In this document: positions 8,899-18,611 of the stretch, piece after piece
How the letters are laid out: each line of letters opens with the position of its first letter
Position numbering within the stretch: the first letter of the stretch is position 1
NCBI GenBank assembly: GCA_945957365.1
Contig: CAMFKI010000016.1
Coordinates: 19,810 to 83,809 of the forward strand
Source: an uncultured Alphaproteobacteria bacterium
GTDB lineage: Bacteria; Pseudomonadota; Alphaproteobacteria; Rhizobiales; Aestuariivirgaceae
Direction: 5' to 3'
DNA length: 64,000 nucleotides
Notes under the pieces: model-generated
The model's database searches: none
The model's input: the letters and a program-made list of their open reading frames with translations, nothing else
Told to the model about the DNA's origin: nothing
Program-made: the position numbers and the translations under genes

Positions 8899-11511
8899 AT
8901 GAAGTGGGATCAGCCCCATTGGAGCGGCAAGCCGCAACCAGGCGCCGGGCCGCGGCAGAAGCTGCGGCCCAATGCATTCGCGCGCCTCGCCCGCGGCTGC
9001 GCGACGTACCGCCTCGCCGTGGTCATCGCCGCGGTGGTCCTGAGCCTCGGTCTCGCGTTCTTCGCCGCCGCCCGTCTCGAAATCGATCCTGAGCAGCAGC
9101 CGCGCGTCGCCCTCGACGAGGGCACGGCCAATCTGCAGGCAGAACTTGCGGCCAAGTTCCCGGGCGTCGAACAGACCTTCCTCGCGGTGGTCGGCAGCCG
9201 CGATCCCGAAACCTCGCGCCAGCAGGCCCTGGCGCTGGCGGCGATGCTGCAGCAGCGCAAGGACCTCTTCCTCTCGGCCTTCGTGCCCGGCACCGGACCG
9301 TTCTACGAAACCAACGTGCTGCTCTACCGCGACAGCGAAACCGTGAAGCAGCGGGTCGAGGCACTGCTGCAGCTCGAACCGCTCTATCGCGCCATGGCCT
9401 CGGCGCCCGACATGGGGGGCTTCGCAGCCCTCGTCACCGAAATCGGTAATGCGGTGGAGCAGGGGCGGTCACCACCCGGCCTCGACGCCATGCTGCTCGC
9501 CGCCTCCGCCACCATCGAGGCCGAGGTGAGGGGCAAGCCGCGCCCGCTCGACTGGATGGCGCTGGCCGGCCTCGACGGCGACGTGCAGGCCCGCCGCTGG
9601 TACGTGCTGGCAACCCCGGTGCCCGGCGCCGAGCCGCAGGCGGCTGCCGTCGCCCGCCAGGCCACGGCCGGCATGCAGGGCGTCAGCTGGCTGTGGCCGC
9701 GGCGCGCGCTCGCCTCCTCGCCCAGCGAGCTGCGTGACTTCGTCGTGCCCGCACTGCTGTCGATCCTGATCAGCCTGGTCTTGCTCTTCGCGGCGCTGGG
9801 CTCGCTCCGCCAGGCCTTTTCGGTGCTGCTCACCGGCGCCGTCACGCTCTCCGCGGCAGGCGCCGTGGCTGCCGCCATCGGGCCGCCGCTCGACGGCGCG
9901 ACCTGGACCTTCGCACTCGCCGTGCTGGCTCCCGTGGTGGTCGCCGGCGGGGTGATCGCCGTGGCCTTCGGCCAGGGCCGCGCCCGCGGGCTGGCGCCGA
10001 TGCAGGCGGTCATGCTGGCCGCTCACCGCCAGGGCGGCTTCGTCACCACGGTAATCCTGCTCTTCGCGGTGGTCTGGGCCTCCTGGCTGGTGCGGCATCT
10101 GCCCTCGCTCAGCCAGTTCGGGGCGATCGCACTGGCCGGCTGCCTCGTCACCTGGCTGGCCTCGCTCACGGTGCTGCCCGCCACGCTGATGCTCACCGCC
10201 CCGCGCCAGGCCGAGCTGGCGCCGCACTGGCTCGACGAGGCAATGGGCGAGACGGCTGCACCCACGGGCCGCGGCGCGCTCGACATTGCCGCCATGGTGC
10301 TGCTCGCCGCCGCCGTGTTCTCCGCCGTCTTCCTGCCCGCCATGCGCTTCGGCGAGCGCCAGCTGCCGTCCTACCCGCCGCCGCTGCTCGAGACTCCCGA
10401 CGGGCGCGGCGCGGTTGACATCCTGTCACCGGAGGCCGGGGTGAAGGATCTGGTCACCCGGCTTTCGGCCTTGCCGGAAGTGGGCGCCATCCGCACCGCG
10501 CAGCAGTTCCTGCCGCCCGACAGCGCGGCGAAGATCCTCGAACTGCGCCGGCTCTCGGTCATCGCGCCCTTCGATCCCGATTTCAGCGGCACCGCCGATG
10601 ACGCAACGCTGCAGCAGAACTTCAGCGACCTGCAGTCGCAGCTCACCAACATCGCCGCGGCCCAGGCCTCGACGCCGCAGCTGCGCGATGCCGCCCTCAG
10701 GCTGCGCCGCGCGGTCGAACTCTATGTCGCGCCGCAGCAGCCCGATGTCCAGCGCGTCGCCGTGCTGGAGAAGTCGCTGTTCGGCGGCATCGGCGCGGTG
10801 TCGGCCCTGGTGCAGCGGCTGGCCGTCATGCAGCCTCCCGGCATCAACGACCTCGCGCCGCAACTGCTGCGCCGCTTCGTGGCGCCCGACGGCACCTGGC
10901 GGATCGAGGTCATGCCGCGCTCGGGCACGGGCGAACTTTCCTTCGCGGCGGCGCTGCGCCGCGCGGTTCCGCAGGCGGCGGGCGAGCCCGTCGTCTCGCT
11001 GGTGCGCAACGAGATGATCCATCACGAGGCGATCCTCGCGCTGGTCATCGCACTCTTCGCCGCGTCCGTGGTGGTGCTGGCCAGCCTGCGCAGCCTGCGC
11101 GGCCTGGTGCTCTCGATGGCGCCGGCGGCGGGCTTCATCACCCTCACCGCGTCGGTCACCGTGATGCTCAACATCAGCGTCACCGCCGCGCTGCTGGCAG
11201 GGATCAGCGCCGCGGTCGCGGTGCTTGTGTGCTGCTCGATGCTGGTGGCGGCACGGCTGCGCGGCGGCGGGCCTGCCCTTCACGCCCACCTGCTGCCGCT
11301 GCGCGCCGTGCTGCTGCCGCCGATCACGCTCGCGGGTGCAGCCGTGCCGCTGGTCATCTCGTCGCGTCCGGCGGTGGCCGAAATCGGCGCCTCGCTCGCC
11401 ATGCTGTTCCTGATCGTGGCGCTGCTCGTCGTGCTGCTGGTGCCGGCGCTCGCCCGCTGGCTCGACCTTCTGGCCGAGCCCGCGCCGCGGCCCGCCCGCC
11501 ACCAGGAATGA
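8899..11511 (+). CDS. HpnN-like RND/MMPL family transporter
   Basis: The 870-residue membrane protein starts with one helix at about 40-60. A long periplasmic loop begins RLEIDPEQQPRVALDEGT and is followed by a helix bundle (about 275-440). This arrangement then repeats in the second half (helices about 700-860). Two RND halves of this length match the hopanoid-associated HpnN class, which moves hopanoids to the outer membrane. No hopanoid synthesis gene lies in the window, so the substrate is inferred only from family. An open frame extending upstream to 7705 lies antisense to the PLP enzyme gene and is not part of this protein. Confidence 0.8.
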   Translation: MKWDQPHWSGKPQPGAGPRQKLRPNAFARLARGCATYRLAVVIAAVVLSLGLAFFAAARLEIDPEQQPRVALDEGTANLQAELAAKFPGVEQTFLAVVGSRDPETSRQQALALAAMLQQRKDLFLSAFVPGTGPFYETNVLLYRDSETVKQRVEALLQLEPLYRAMASAPDMGGFAALVTEIGNAVEQGRSPPGLDAMLLAASATIEAEVRGKPRPLDWMALAGLDGDVQARRWYVLATPVPGAEPQAAAVARQATAGMQGVSWLWPRRALASSPSELRDFVVPALLSILISLVLLFAALGSLRQAFSVLLTGAVTLSAAGAVAAAIGPPLDGATWTFALAVLAPVVVAGGVIAVAFGQGRARGLAPMQAVMLAAHRQGGFVTTVILLFAVVWASWLVRHLPSLSQFGAIALAGCLVTWLASLTVLPATLMLTAPRQAELAPHWLDEAMGETAAPTGRGALDIAAMVLLAAAVFSAVFLPAMRFGERQLPSYPPPLLETPDGRGAVDILSPEAGVKDLVTRLSALPEVGAIRTAQQFLPPDSAAKILELRRLSVIAPFDPDFSGTADDATLQQNFSDLQSQLTNIAAAQASTPQLRDAALRLRRAVELYVAPQQPDVQRVAVLEKSLFGGIGAVSALVQRLAVMQPPGINDLAPQLLRRFVAPDGTWRIEVMPRSGTGELSFAAALRRAVPQAAGEPVVSLVRNEMIHHEAILALVIALFAASVVVLASLRSLRGLVLSMAPAAGFITLTASVTVMLNISVTAALLAGISAAVAVLVCCSMLVAARLRGGGPALHAHLLPLRAVLLPPITLAGAAVPLVISSRPAVAEIGASLAMLFLIVALLVVLLVPALARWLDLLAEPAPRPARHQE

Positions 11512-11609
11512 CGTGACCGGCGACAATCGGAATTTGTGGTGATATCTTCACTCACAGGTGTCACGGCGGACGCCCCGGAATGACAAAAGCCAAACAGGGA
11601 GCATAAAAA

Positions 11610-13196
11610 ATGAAAGTGCAGCACAGTCTCAAATCCTGGCTGATCGGATGCAGCCTGCTCGCGATGACCACCACAGGTGCCTTCGCCGAGGTCGTCTACA
11701 ACCGGGGCAATTCCGCCGACCCGGAATCCCTCGACCCGCACAAGACCTCGACCGTGTACGAGGCAAACATCCTGCGCGACCTGTTCATGGGCCTGATGGT
11801 GCAGGACGCCAAGGCCCAGGTGCAGCCGGGTGCTGCCGAGAGCTACACCGTCTCGCCCGACGGCAAGACCTGGACCTTTAAGCTGCGCCACGGCGCGCTG
11901 TGGTCCGACGGTTCGCCGGTGACGGCGGATGACTTCGTCTTCTCCTGGCGCCGCCTGGTCGATCCGGCCACCGCCTCGGAATACGCCTACATGCTGGCCC
12001 CCGTGGTCAACGCCGAAGACATCACCGCCGGCAAGATGAAGCCGGACCAGCTCGCCGTGAAGGCCATCGATCCCGAAACCTTCGAGGTGACGCTGAAGGC
12101 AGCCACGCCCTACTTCCTCGAGATGCTCACCCACCAGGCCACCTATCCGGTGAGCAAGGCCAATGTCGAGAAGCTCGGCGCCGACTTCGTGAAGCCCGGC
12201 AACCTCGTCTCCAACGGCGCCTATGTGCTGAAGGAGTTCGTTCCCAACGATCACATCAAGGCGGTGAAGAACGACAAGTTCTACGACGCCGCGAACGTCA
12301 AGATCGACGTGGTGAACTTCATCCCGACCGAGGATCGCTCCACCGCCATGAAGCGCTTCGAGGCAGGCGAACTCGATTCGAACGACGACATGCCGACCGA
12401 GCAGCTCGCCGACATCAAGTCGAAGTTCGGCGACGAGGTCCACATCGGCCCCTATCTCGGCACCTACTACTATGTCTTCAAGACCGACAAGAAGCCGTGG
12501 GACAACGCCAAGCTCCGCCAGGCGATCTCGGAGGCGATCGACCGCGACTACCTGGCCGAGAAGGTCTGGCAGAACACCATGATCCCGGCCTATTCCTTCG
12601 TGCCGCCGGGCATCACCGGCTACGAGACGCGCACCACCGACTATGCCGAGAAATCGCAGCTCGACCGCGAGGACGAGGCCAAGAAGGTGCTGGCCGACCT
12701 CGGCTATGGCCCCGACCATCCGCTGAAGATGGAGATCCACTACAACACCTCGGAGAACCACAAGAACACCGCGGTGGCTATCCAGGAACAGCTGAAGCCG
12801 CTCGGCATCGAGGTGTCGCTGGTCAACACCGATACCAAGACCCACTACGGCCTCCTGGAGCAGCACGGCGACTTCGACGTGGCGCGCGCCGGCTGGATCG
12901 CCGACTACAAGGACCCGGAAAACTTCCTGGCCCTGTGCAAGACCGGCACCGGCAACAACTACGCCCTCTATTCCAACACCGACTACGACGGCCTGATGGC
13001 CAAGGCGGCCGCCGCCGCGACGCCCGAGGACCGCATGAAGGCCCTCTCGGACGCCGAGGCCATCGGCGTGGCGCGTGACCTCTGCGTGATGCCGCTGCTC
13101 TACTACAGCTATCACGACCTCGTTTCAAACAAGCTCAAGGGCTGGGAGGACAACGTCATGGACGTCCACCCGACCCGCTTCCTCTCCAAGGAATAG
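11610..13196 (+). CDS. oppA: Oligopeptide ABC transporter, periplasmic binding protein
   Basis: This is a 528-residue SBP_bac_5 family protein with a signal peptide (cleavage after TTTGAFA). Family signatures include NRGNSADPESLDPHKTSTV near the N terminus, LRHGALWSDGSPVTADDFVFS and YADYKDPENF-like text near the C terminus. It captures peptides for the OppBCDF importer encoded immediately downstream. AGGGAG precedes the ATG by 8 nt. The spacing to oppB (72 bp) contains a stem-loop. Confidence 0.92.
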   Translation: MKVQHSLKSWLIGCSLLAMTTTGAFAEVVYNRGNSADPESLDPHKTSTVYEANILRDLFMGLMVQDAKAQVQPGAAESYTVSPDGKTWTFKLRHGALWSDGSPVTADDFVFSWRRLVDPATASEYAYMLAPVVNAEDITAGKMKPDQLAVKAIDPETFEVTLKAATPYFLEMLTHQATYPVSKANVEKLGADFVKPGNLVSNGAYVLKEFVPNDHIKAVKNDKFYDAANVKIDVVNFIPTEDRSTAMKRFEAGELDSNDDMPTEQLADIKSKFGDEVHIGPYLGTYYYVFKTDKKPWDNAKLRQAISEAIDRDYLAEKVWQNTMIPAYSFVPPGITGYETRTTDYAEKSQLDREDEAKKVLADLGYGPDHPLKMEIHYNTSENHKNTAVAIQEQLKPLGIEVSLVNTDTKTHYGLLEQHGDFDVARAGWIADYKDPENFLALCKTGTGNNYALYSNTDYDGLMAKAAAAATPEDRMKALSDAEAIGVARDLCVMPLLYYSYHDLVSNKLKGWEDNVMDVHPTRFLSKE

Positions 13197-13213
13197 TCCC
13201 GCAACTGTGATGC

Positions 13214-13242
13214 GCCGCCTTGCTCAAGAAGGGCAGGGCGGC
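13214..13242 (+). other. Intercistronic stem-loop between oppA and oppB
   Basis: GCCGCCTTGCTC (13214-13225) pairs with GGGCAGGGCGGC (13231-13242) at all but two positions, around an AAGAA loop. No T-run follows, so it is not a classic terminator. Such hairpins after binding-protein genes commonly protect the upstream message or lower permease expression; that role is inferred here. Confidence 0.5.
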
Positions 13243-13268
13243 CACCCACCCAAACCCGAGTTGCGGAC

Positions 13269-14192
13269 ATGCTGCGTTACGTCCTGAGGCGTTTCCTCAC
13301 CGCGATCCCGACCCTGTTCGTGATCGTGACCATCTCCTTCTTTCTGATGCGGCTTGCCCCCGGCGGCCCGTTCAACCAGGAAAAGGGCCTGAACCCGGTC
13401 ATCAAGGCCAATCTCGAGCGGGTCTTCCACCTCGACCAGCCGCTGTGGCAGCAGTACCTGCTCTATCTCAACAACCTGCTGCACGGCAATTTCGGCCCGA
13501 GCTACAATCTGCCTGACTTCACGGTGGCCGAACTCTTCGCCGACGGTCTGCCGATCTCGATCCAGCTCGGCGGCTCGGCGCTGGTGCTCGCACTGGTCCT
13601 CGGCGGCATGCTGGGCATCGTCGCGGCGCTGTACCAGAACAAGCCCGCCGACTACGCGGTGATCGCCACCGCCACGGCGGGCTCGACCATCCCCACCTTC
13701 GTCATTGCGCCGCTGTTCCAGCTGTTCTTCGCGCTCACCCTCAAGTGGGTTCCGGTCGGCGGCTGGGGCGATGGCGCCTTCGTCAACAAGATCGGCCCGG
13801 TCCTCACCCTCATGCTGCCGCAGCTCGCCATCGTCGCTCGCCTGATGCGCGGCTCGATGATCGAGTCGCTGCGCTCCCACCACATCCGCACCGCCCGCGC
13901 CCTGGGGCTTTCGGAATATTCCGTGGTCATCAAGCACGCGCTGCGCGGCGCGCTGCTGCCGATCATCTCCTATGCCGGCCCGGCCGCGGCGGCGCTGCTG
14001 ACGGGATCGATCATCGTCGAATCGATCTTCGCCATTCCTGGCGTCGGCCGCTATTTCGTCGAGGCGGCATTGAACCGCGATTACACGCTGGTCATGGGCA
14101 CCGTGGTGGTGATCGCCATCTTCACCATCGTCTTCAACCTCATCGTCGACATCCTCTATGCCGTGGTCGACCCGCGGGTGCGCTATGACTGA
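13269..14192 (+). CDS. oppB: Oligopeptide ABC transporter permease OppB
   Basis: The 307-residue inner-membrane protein has the OppB N terminus (MLRYVLRRFLTAIPTLFVIV, then APGGPFNQEK) and about six helices. The EAA loop is seen in HIRTARALGLSEYSVVIKHALR. It forms the translocation pore with OppC. It overlaps oppC by 8 bp, consistent with coupled translation. Confidence 0.93.
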   Translation: MLRYVLRRFLTAIPTLFVIVTISFFLMRLAPGGPFNQEKGLNPVIKANLERVFHLDQPLWQQYLLYLNNLLHGNFGPSYNLPDFTVAELFADGLPISIQLGGSALVLALVLGGMLGIVAALYQNKPADYAVIATATAGSTIPTFVIAPLFQLFFALTLKWVPVGGWGDGAFVNKIGPVLTLMLPQLAIVARLMRGSMIESLRSHHIRTARALGLSEYSVVIKHALRGALLPIISYAGPAAAALLTGSIIVESIFAIPGVGRYFVEAALNRDYTLVMGTVVVIAIFTIVFNLIVDILYAVVDPRVRYD

Positions 14193-15303
14193 CGTGACCC
14201 TTCCCAGCGCCGCGAAGGGCCGCTCGCTGTGGGCTGATGCCTGGAATCGCCTCAAGGCCAACAAGGCGGCCATGGTGAGCCTGTGGTACCTCCTGTTCAT
14301 GGGCATCGTCTGCATCGTGGGCCCATGGTTCACGCCGCATGACTTCACCACCATCTACCAGGACTATACACGCGTGCCGCCCAGCCTCTCGGCCTATCCC
14401 AAGGCCGATGCCATCGACCTCGCGGTGAAGGATGCCGTGCAGCGCTCCCGCCTCGAACTCGCCGGCTGGGAGGAAAAGGACGGCAAGGTCTACATCACCG
14501 TCACCTCCGCCAAGCCCATCGATCCGCGCGTCACCCGCTACATCGACCGCTCCGACGTGTTCGAGGGAGCGCAGGTGGTGGAGACCTCTGACGACAAGCT
14601 GAAGATGACGATGAGCGCCGATTTCAAGCATGAGTATTTCTTCTTCGGCACCGACAACAATGGCCGCGACCTTCTCACCCGCACCCTCATCGCGGGCCGC
14701 GTCTCGCTGGCCATCGGTCTACTCGCCGGTCTCGTCGCGGTGGTCATCGGCGTCCTCTATGGCGCCGTCGCCGGGTTCTCAGGCGGCAAGACCGACGAGG
14801 TGATGATGCGCATCGTCGACATCCTCTATTCGCTGCCCTTCATCTTCTTCGTCATCATGCTGGTGGTGTTCTTCGGCCGCAACTTCGTGCTGATGTTCCT
14901 CGCCGTCGGTGCGGTTCTGTGGCTCGACATGGCGCGCATCGTGCGCGGCCAGGCCCTGTCGCTCAAGCGTCAGGAATACGTCCAGGCGGCCGAGGCGCTG
15001 GGCGTTTCGCCCGGCGGCATCCTGCTCCGCCACGTCGTGCCGAACCTCTTGGGCCCCGTCGTCATCTACATGACGCTGCTGGTGCCGCAGGTCATCATCC
15101 TCGAGAGCTTCCTCTCCTTCCTGGGCCTGGGCGTGCAGGAGCCGATGTCGAGCTGGGGCGTGCTGATTTCGCAAGGAGCCAAGAACATCCCGAGCGCCAC
15201 CTGGCTTCTCATCTTCCCATCCTTCTTCCTCACCACCACGCTCTTCGCGCTGAACTTCATCGGCGACGGGCTGCGTGACGCGCTCGACCCGAAGGACCGC
15301 TGA
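14185..15303 (+). CDS. oppC: Oligopeptide ABC transporter permease OppC
   Basis: From ATG 14185 (MTDVTLPSAAKGRSLWADAW) the protein has 372 residues. It has an N-terminal helix, a soluble insertion (about 60-150), then a five-helix permease core with DNNGRDLLTRTLIAGRVSLA and the EAA loop RQEYVQAAEALGVSPGGILL. The length is typical of long OppC proteins. The start overlaps the end of oppB. Confidence 0.93.
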   Translation: MTDVTLPSAAKGRSLWADAWNRLKANKAAMVSLWYLLFMGIVCIVGPWFTPHDFTTIYQDYTRVPPSLSAYPKADAIDLAVKDAVQRSRLELAGWEEKDGKVYITVTSAKPIDPRVTRYIDRSDVFEGAQVVETSDDKLKMTMSADFKHEYFFFGTDNNGRDLLTRTLIAGRVSLAIGLLAGLVAVVIGVLYGAVAGFSGGKTDEVMMRIVDILYSLPFIFFVIMLVVFFGRNFVLMFLAVGAVLWLDMARIVRGQALSLKRQEYVQAAEALGVSPGGILLRHVVPNLLGPVVIYMTLLVPQVIILESFLSFLGLGVQEPMSSWGVLISQGAKNIPSATWLLIFPSFFLTTTLFALNFIGDGLRDALDPKDR

Positions 15304-15304
15304 G

Positions 15305-16897
15305 ATGAGCGAGCGCATCCTCCACCTCCAGAACGTCAAGGTCTCCTTCGCCACGCTCGACGGCACGGTCGAGGCCGTGAAGGGCGTCAACCTCCATGTC
15401 AACGCCGGCGAGACGGTCGCCATCGTCGGCGAGTCGGGCTCCGGCAAGAGCCAGATGATGATGGCGGCCATGGGCCTGCTTGCGTCGAACGGCAAGGCTT
15501 CGGGCCATGTCGACTATCGCGGCACCAACCTGCTGGCGATTTCGAAGTCTGAGCTCAACGACATCCGCGGCGCCAAGATCACCATGATCTTCCAGGAGCC
15601 GATGACCTCGCTCGACCCGCTCTACACCATCGGCGACCAGCTGATCGAGCCGATCCGCAAGCACCAGCGCCTGGGCGAGGCGGATGCGCGCGCCCGGGCG
15701 ATCGAGATGCTGCGCCTCGTGCGCATCCCCGAGCCCGAACGCCGCATGCGCTCCTACCCGCACGAGATGTCCGGCGGCCAGCGCCAGCGCGTGATGATCG
15801 CCATGGCGCTCGCCAACAATCCGGACCTGCTGATCGCCGACGAGCCGACGACGGCGCTCGACGTCACCATCCAGGCCGAGATCCTCGAGTTGATGGCGAG
15901 CCTGCAGCAGCGCCTCGGCATGGGCATGGTCTTCATCACCCATGACCTCAACATCGTGAAGCGCATCGCGCACCGCGTCTATGTCATGCGCCGCGGCGAG
16001 GTGGTGGAGGAGGGCGAGACGGGGGAGCTCTTCGCCGAGCCGAAGCATCCTTACACGAAGGCGTTGCTGGAAGCCGAGCCGACGGGCCGCAAGCTGCCCG
16101 TGGCCCCCAATGCCCGCAGGATGATCGACGCCACCGACGTGCGCGTCACCTTCAGGCTGGGTGGCGGCTTCATGTCCGGCCCGCCGCTGGAACTGCGCGC
16201 GGTGGATCGCGTGTCGATGACGCTGCGCCAGGGCCAGACCATCGGCATCGTCGGCGAGTCGGGCTCCGGCAAATCGACCTTCGCACGGGCCGTGCTGCGG
16301 CTCCTGCCCAGCGAGGGCGCCATCACATTCGAGAACCGCTCGATCCAGGGCCTGACACGCGAACAGATGCGGCCGCTGCGCCGTGAATTGCAGATCGTGC
16401 TGCAGGACCCCTTCGGTTCGCTCAGCCCGCGCATGACGGCGGGCCAGATCGTCACCGAGGGCCTGCTCGTCCACGAGCCCTCGATCTCGCGCGCCGAGCG
16501 TGACAGGCGCGCGGCCCAGGCGCTTGAGGAGGTGCAGCTCGATCCGTCGCTCCGCAACCGCTACCCGCATGAGTTCTCCGGCGGCCAGCGCCAGCGCATC
16601 GCGATTGCCCGCGCCATCATCCTCAAGCCCAAGGTGGTGGTGCTGGACGAACCGACCTCGGCCCTGGACCGCCAGGTGCAGAAGCAGATCGTCGACCTGC
16701 TGCGCGAGCTGCAGCAGGTGAACAACCTCTCCTATCTCTTCATCAGCCATGACCTCGCCGTGGTGCGCGCCATGGCTGACCACATCATGGTGATGAAGGA
16801 CGGACGGCTCGTCGAGCAGGGCACGCCCGACGAGGTGCTCGAACACCCGCGCGAGGACTATACCAAGCGGCTGATGCGGGCGGCTTTCGCGGAGTAG
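15305..16897 (+). CDS. Fused double ATP-binding subunit OppDF
   Basis: This 530-residue protein carries two complete ABC ATPase domains. Domain 1 (about 1-260) has [17 protein letters not shown] and [13 protein letters not shown]. Domain 2 (about 275-530) has [17 protein letters not shown] and [12 protein letters not shown]. OppD and OppF are fused, a common arrangement in alphaproteobacteria. It powers the OppBC pore. Only one base separates it from the oppC stop. Confidence 0.93.
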   Translation: MSERILHLQNVKVSFATLDGTVEAVKGVNLHVNAGETVAIVGESGSGKSQMMMAAMGLLASNGKASGHVDYRGTNLLAISKSELNDIRGAKITMIFQEPMTSLDPLYTIGDQLIEPIRKHQRLGEADARARAIEMLRLVRIPEPERRMRSYPHEMSGGQRQRVMIAMALANNPDLLIADEPTTALDVTIQAEILELMASLQQRLGMGMVFITHDLNIVKRIAHRVYVMRRGEVVEEGETGELFAEPKHPYTKALLEAEPTGRKLPVAPNARRMIDATDVRVTFRLGGGFMSGPPLELRAVDRVSMTLRQGQTIGIVGESGSGKSTFARAVLRLLPSEGAITFENRSIQGLTREQMRPLRRELQIVLQDPFGSLSPRMTAGQIVTEGLLVHEPSISRAERDRRAAQALEEVQLDPSLRNRYPHEFSGGQRQRIAIARAIILKPKVVVLDEPTSALDRQVQKQIVDLLRELQQVNNLSYLFISHDLAVVRAMADHIMVMKDGRLVEQGTPDEVLEHPREDYTKRLMRAAFAE

Positions 16898-16919
16898 GGA
16901 GCAAGGCACATCCCCAAAT

Positions 16920-17004
16920 GCCGTCACCCCGGCGAAGGCCGGGGTCCAGCTATGGGCGGCCGTCACGTCGAAAGCTGGATCCCGGCCTTCGCCGGGATGA
17001 CGGC
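16920..17004. repeat. Palindromic intergenic repeat, copy A1
   Basis: Arms of about 32 bp (16920-16951 and 16973-17004) are near-perfect reverse complements around a 21-bp loop. Each arm contains the block GTCA-C/T-CCCGGCGAAGGCCGGG. It sits between the convergent ends of oppDF and the Anbu gene. The same sequence family recurs at 30269, 47040 and, as one arm only, 55867. Confidence 0.85.
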
Positions 17005-17030
17005 CTCAATAGGGGGGAGCGTCGCGCGCC

Positions 17031-17771
17031 TCAGATATCCAGCGCCTGGATATTCGCGAAGGCCGTGCGCAGCGCCTTCGACCATTCCGTCGACAGCATC
17101 TTGAAATAGGGGTCATCGAGCCCGATGCGCTTGGTGTGCTCGATCTTCAGCGTGCCGCGCTCATAAGTCAGCAAATCGATGGGCAGCCCGACGCTGAGGT
17201 TCGAGCGCAGGGTGGAGTCGAAGGACAGCAGCACCATCTTCGCCGCGTCGCCCAGCTTCATGTCGTTGCGCGCCACGCGGTCGAGGATGGGCTTGCCGTA
17301 TTTGTGCTCGCCGATCTGGAAGAACGGCGTGTCGACGGTCGCCTCGATGAAATTGCCCGCGGCATAGATGTTGAACAGCCGTGGCCGCTCCTTGCCGATC
17401 TGGCCGCCGAAGATGAAGCTCGCCGCGAAGGCATCGCCATTGGCCTGCAGGTGGTCGCCGTCGATCTCCTTCACCTCGCGGATCGCCTTGCCCACGAGGC
17501 GCGCGGCCTGGAACATGGTCCTGGCGGCGAACAGGTTGTCGGCATCGGCCTTCTTGCCGCGCCGCGCCTGCATGCCTTCCGTCAGCATGCTGACGACCGC
17601 CTGGGTGACGGCGAGGTTGCCGGCGGTCAGCAGCACGAACACGGCCTGGCCCTGCTTCTCCCAGGTGAACAGTTTCTTGAACTTGCCGACATTGTCGACG
17701 CCCGCATTGGTGCGGGTGTCGGCGGCCATGACCAGGCCCTCGTCCAGCAGCATTCCCACGCAATAGGTCAT
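17031..17771 (-). CDS. Anbu (ancestral beta subunit) proteasome-like peptidase
   Basis: From ATG 17771 the product is 246 residues beginning MTYCVGMLLDEGLVMAADTR. Removal of Met exposes Thr, the nucleophile of Ntn hydrolases. GLVMAADTRTNAG matches the proteasome beta/HslV core, while length and the downstream sequence match bacterial Anbu. The 21 residues upstream in the same frame would bury the catalytic Thr, so 17771 is the right start. It is the last gene of a four-gene minus-strand set with the ATP-grasp, alpha-E and transglutaminase-like genes, the known Anbu neighbourhood. The physiological substrate is unknown. Confidence 0.9.
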   Translation of the reverse strand: MTYCVGMLLDEGLVMAADTRTNAGVDNVGKFKKLFTWEKQGQAVFVLLTAGNLAVTQAVVSMLTEGMQARRGKKADADNLFAARTMFQAARLVGKAIREVKEIDGDHLQANGDAFAASFIFGGQIGKERPRLFNIYAAGNFIEATVDTPFFQIGEHKYGKPILDRVARNDMKLGDAAKMVLLSFDSTLRSNLSVGLPIDLLTYERGTLKIEHTKRIGLDDPYFKMLSTEWSKALRTAFANIQALDI

Positions 17772-17802
17772 TTCCGAGTCGTCCGGGACAGTCAGCGATG
17801 GC

Positions 17803-18609
17803 CTACTGTTGGGCGATCTCCACGCGGACTTCAACCCTCATCCGCTCGGTATTTCCACCGCGTCGCGAGCCGCGGATGGGGGCGACGCCCGCTGCGTCAA
17901 GTCCCGCTGCAACCCGCACATAGCTGTCGGTCGGGCACTTGGCATTGGCCGGATCGAAGCCCACCCAGCCGAGATCCGGCACGAGCGCCTCCGCCCAGGC
18001 ATGGGCCGCTGTGGACGAGGCGCCCTGGCCGGTCACCAGGTAGCCCGTGACGTAGCGGGCCGGAACGCCGGCGGAGCGGCAGGCGGCGATGAAGATGTGG
18101 GCATGGTCCTGGCACACGCCGCGGCCGTCGGCGAAGGCCTCCGCCGCCGTGGTGTGGGCATGGGTGGCGCCGATTTCATAGGCGACGCGGGCATGGATCT
18201 CCGCCATCAGCGCGTGAAGGCCCGTCAGGACGCCGCGGCCCGCGAACTGCTTCTCGGCCAGTGCGCGGAGCGGAGCCGTTGCGGCGGTGGGCCTCGTCTG
18301 GCGCAGGAAGACCGCATCGGGTGCGGCACAGGCGAGGCCCTTCACCAGGCCTGCCACATCGCTGACGTCGACCAGGCCTTCGGCCACGATCGCCACCGGA
18401 CCCTCGATGTTGTCGAAGGTCACCATGTGCACGCGGTTGCCGAAGCCGTCGGTATAGGCCAGCGCCCGGTCGAAACCCGGTGCCGAGATCGACCATGACA
18501 CGGTCGTCTGCGCCGCGAAGTCCGCCGGCCACAGGTGCAGGCGCTGCGCCGAATAGGCGAGCGGCGTGTCGTAGTCGTAATGGGTCTCGTGGCGGATGGC
18601 GAGGCGCAT
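17803..18609 (-). CDS. Transglutaminase-like (papain-fold) protein of the Anbu cluster
   Basis: The 268-residue protein has the bacterial transglutaminase-like N-terminal region (MRLAIRHETHYDYDTPLAYS). The catalytic Cys-His-Asp set is in GRGVCQDHAHIFIA, SSTAAHAWAEA and WVGFDPANA. Members are predicted proteases or amidotransferases. An upstream GTG (18615) overlaps the alpha-E stop as GTGA and could also start translation; ATG 18609 is preferred because family members begin with a similar MRL sequence. It lies between alpha-E and Anbu on the same strand. Confidence 0.88.
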   Translation of the reverse strand: MRLAIRHETHYDYDTPLAYSAQRLHLWPADFAAQTTVSWSISAPGFDRALAYTDGFGNRVHMVTFDNIEGPVAIVAEGLVDVSDVAGLVKGLACAAPDAVFLRQTRPTAATAPLRALAEKQFAGRGVLTGLHALMAEIHARVAYEIGATHAHTTAAEAFADGRGVCQDHAHIFIAACRSAGVPARYVTGYLVTGQGASSTAAHAWAEALVPDLGWVGFDPANAKCPTDSYVRVAAGLDAAGVAPIRGSRRGGNTERMRVEVRVEIAQQ

Positions 18610-18611
18610 GG

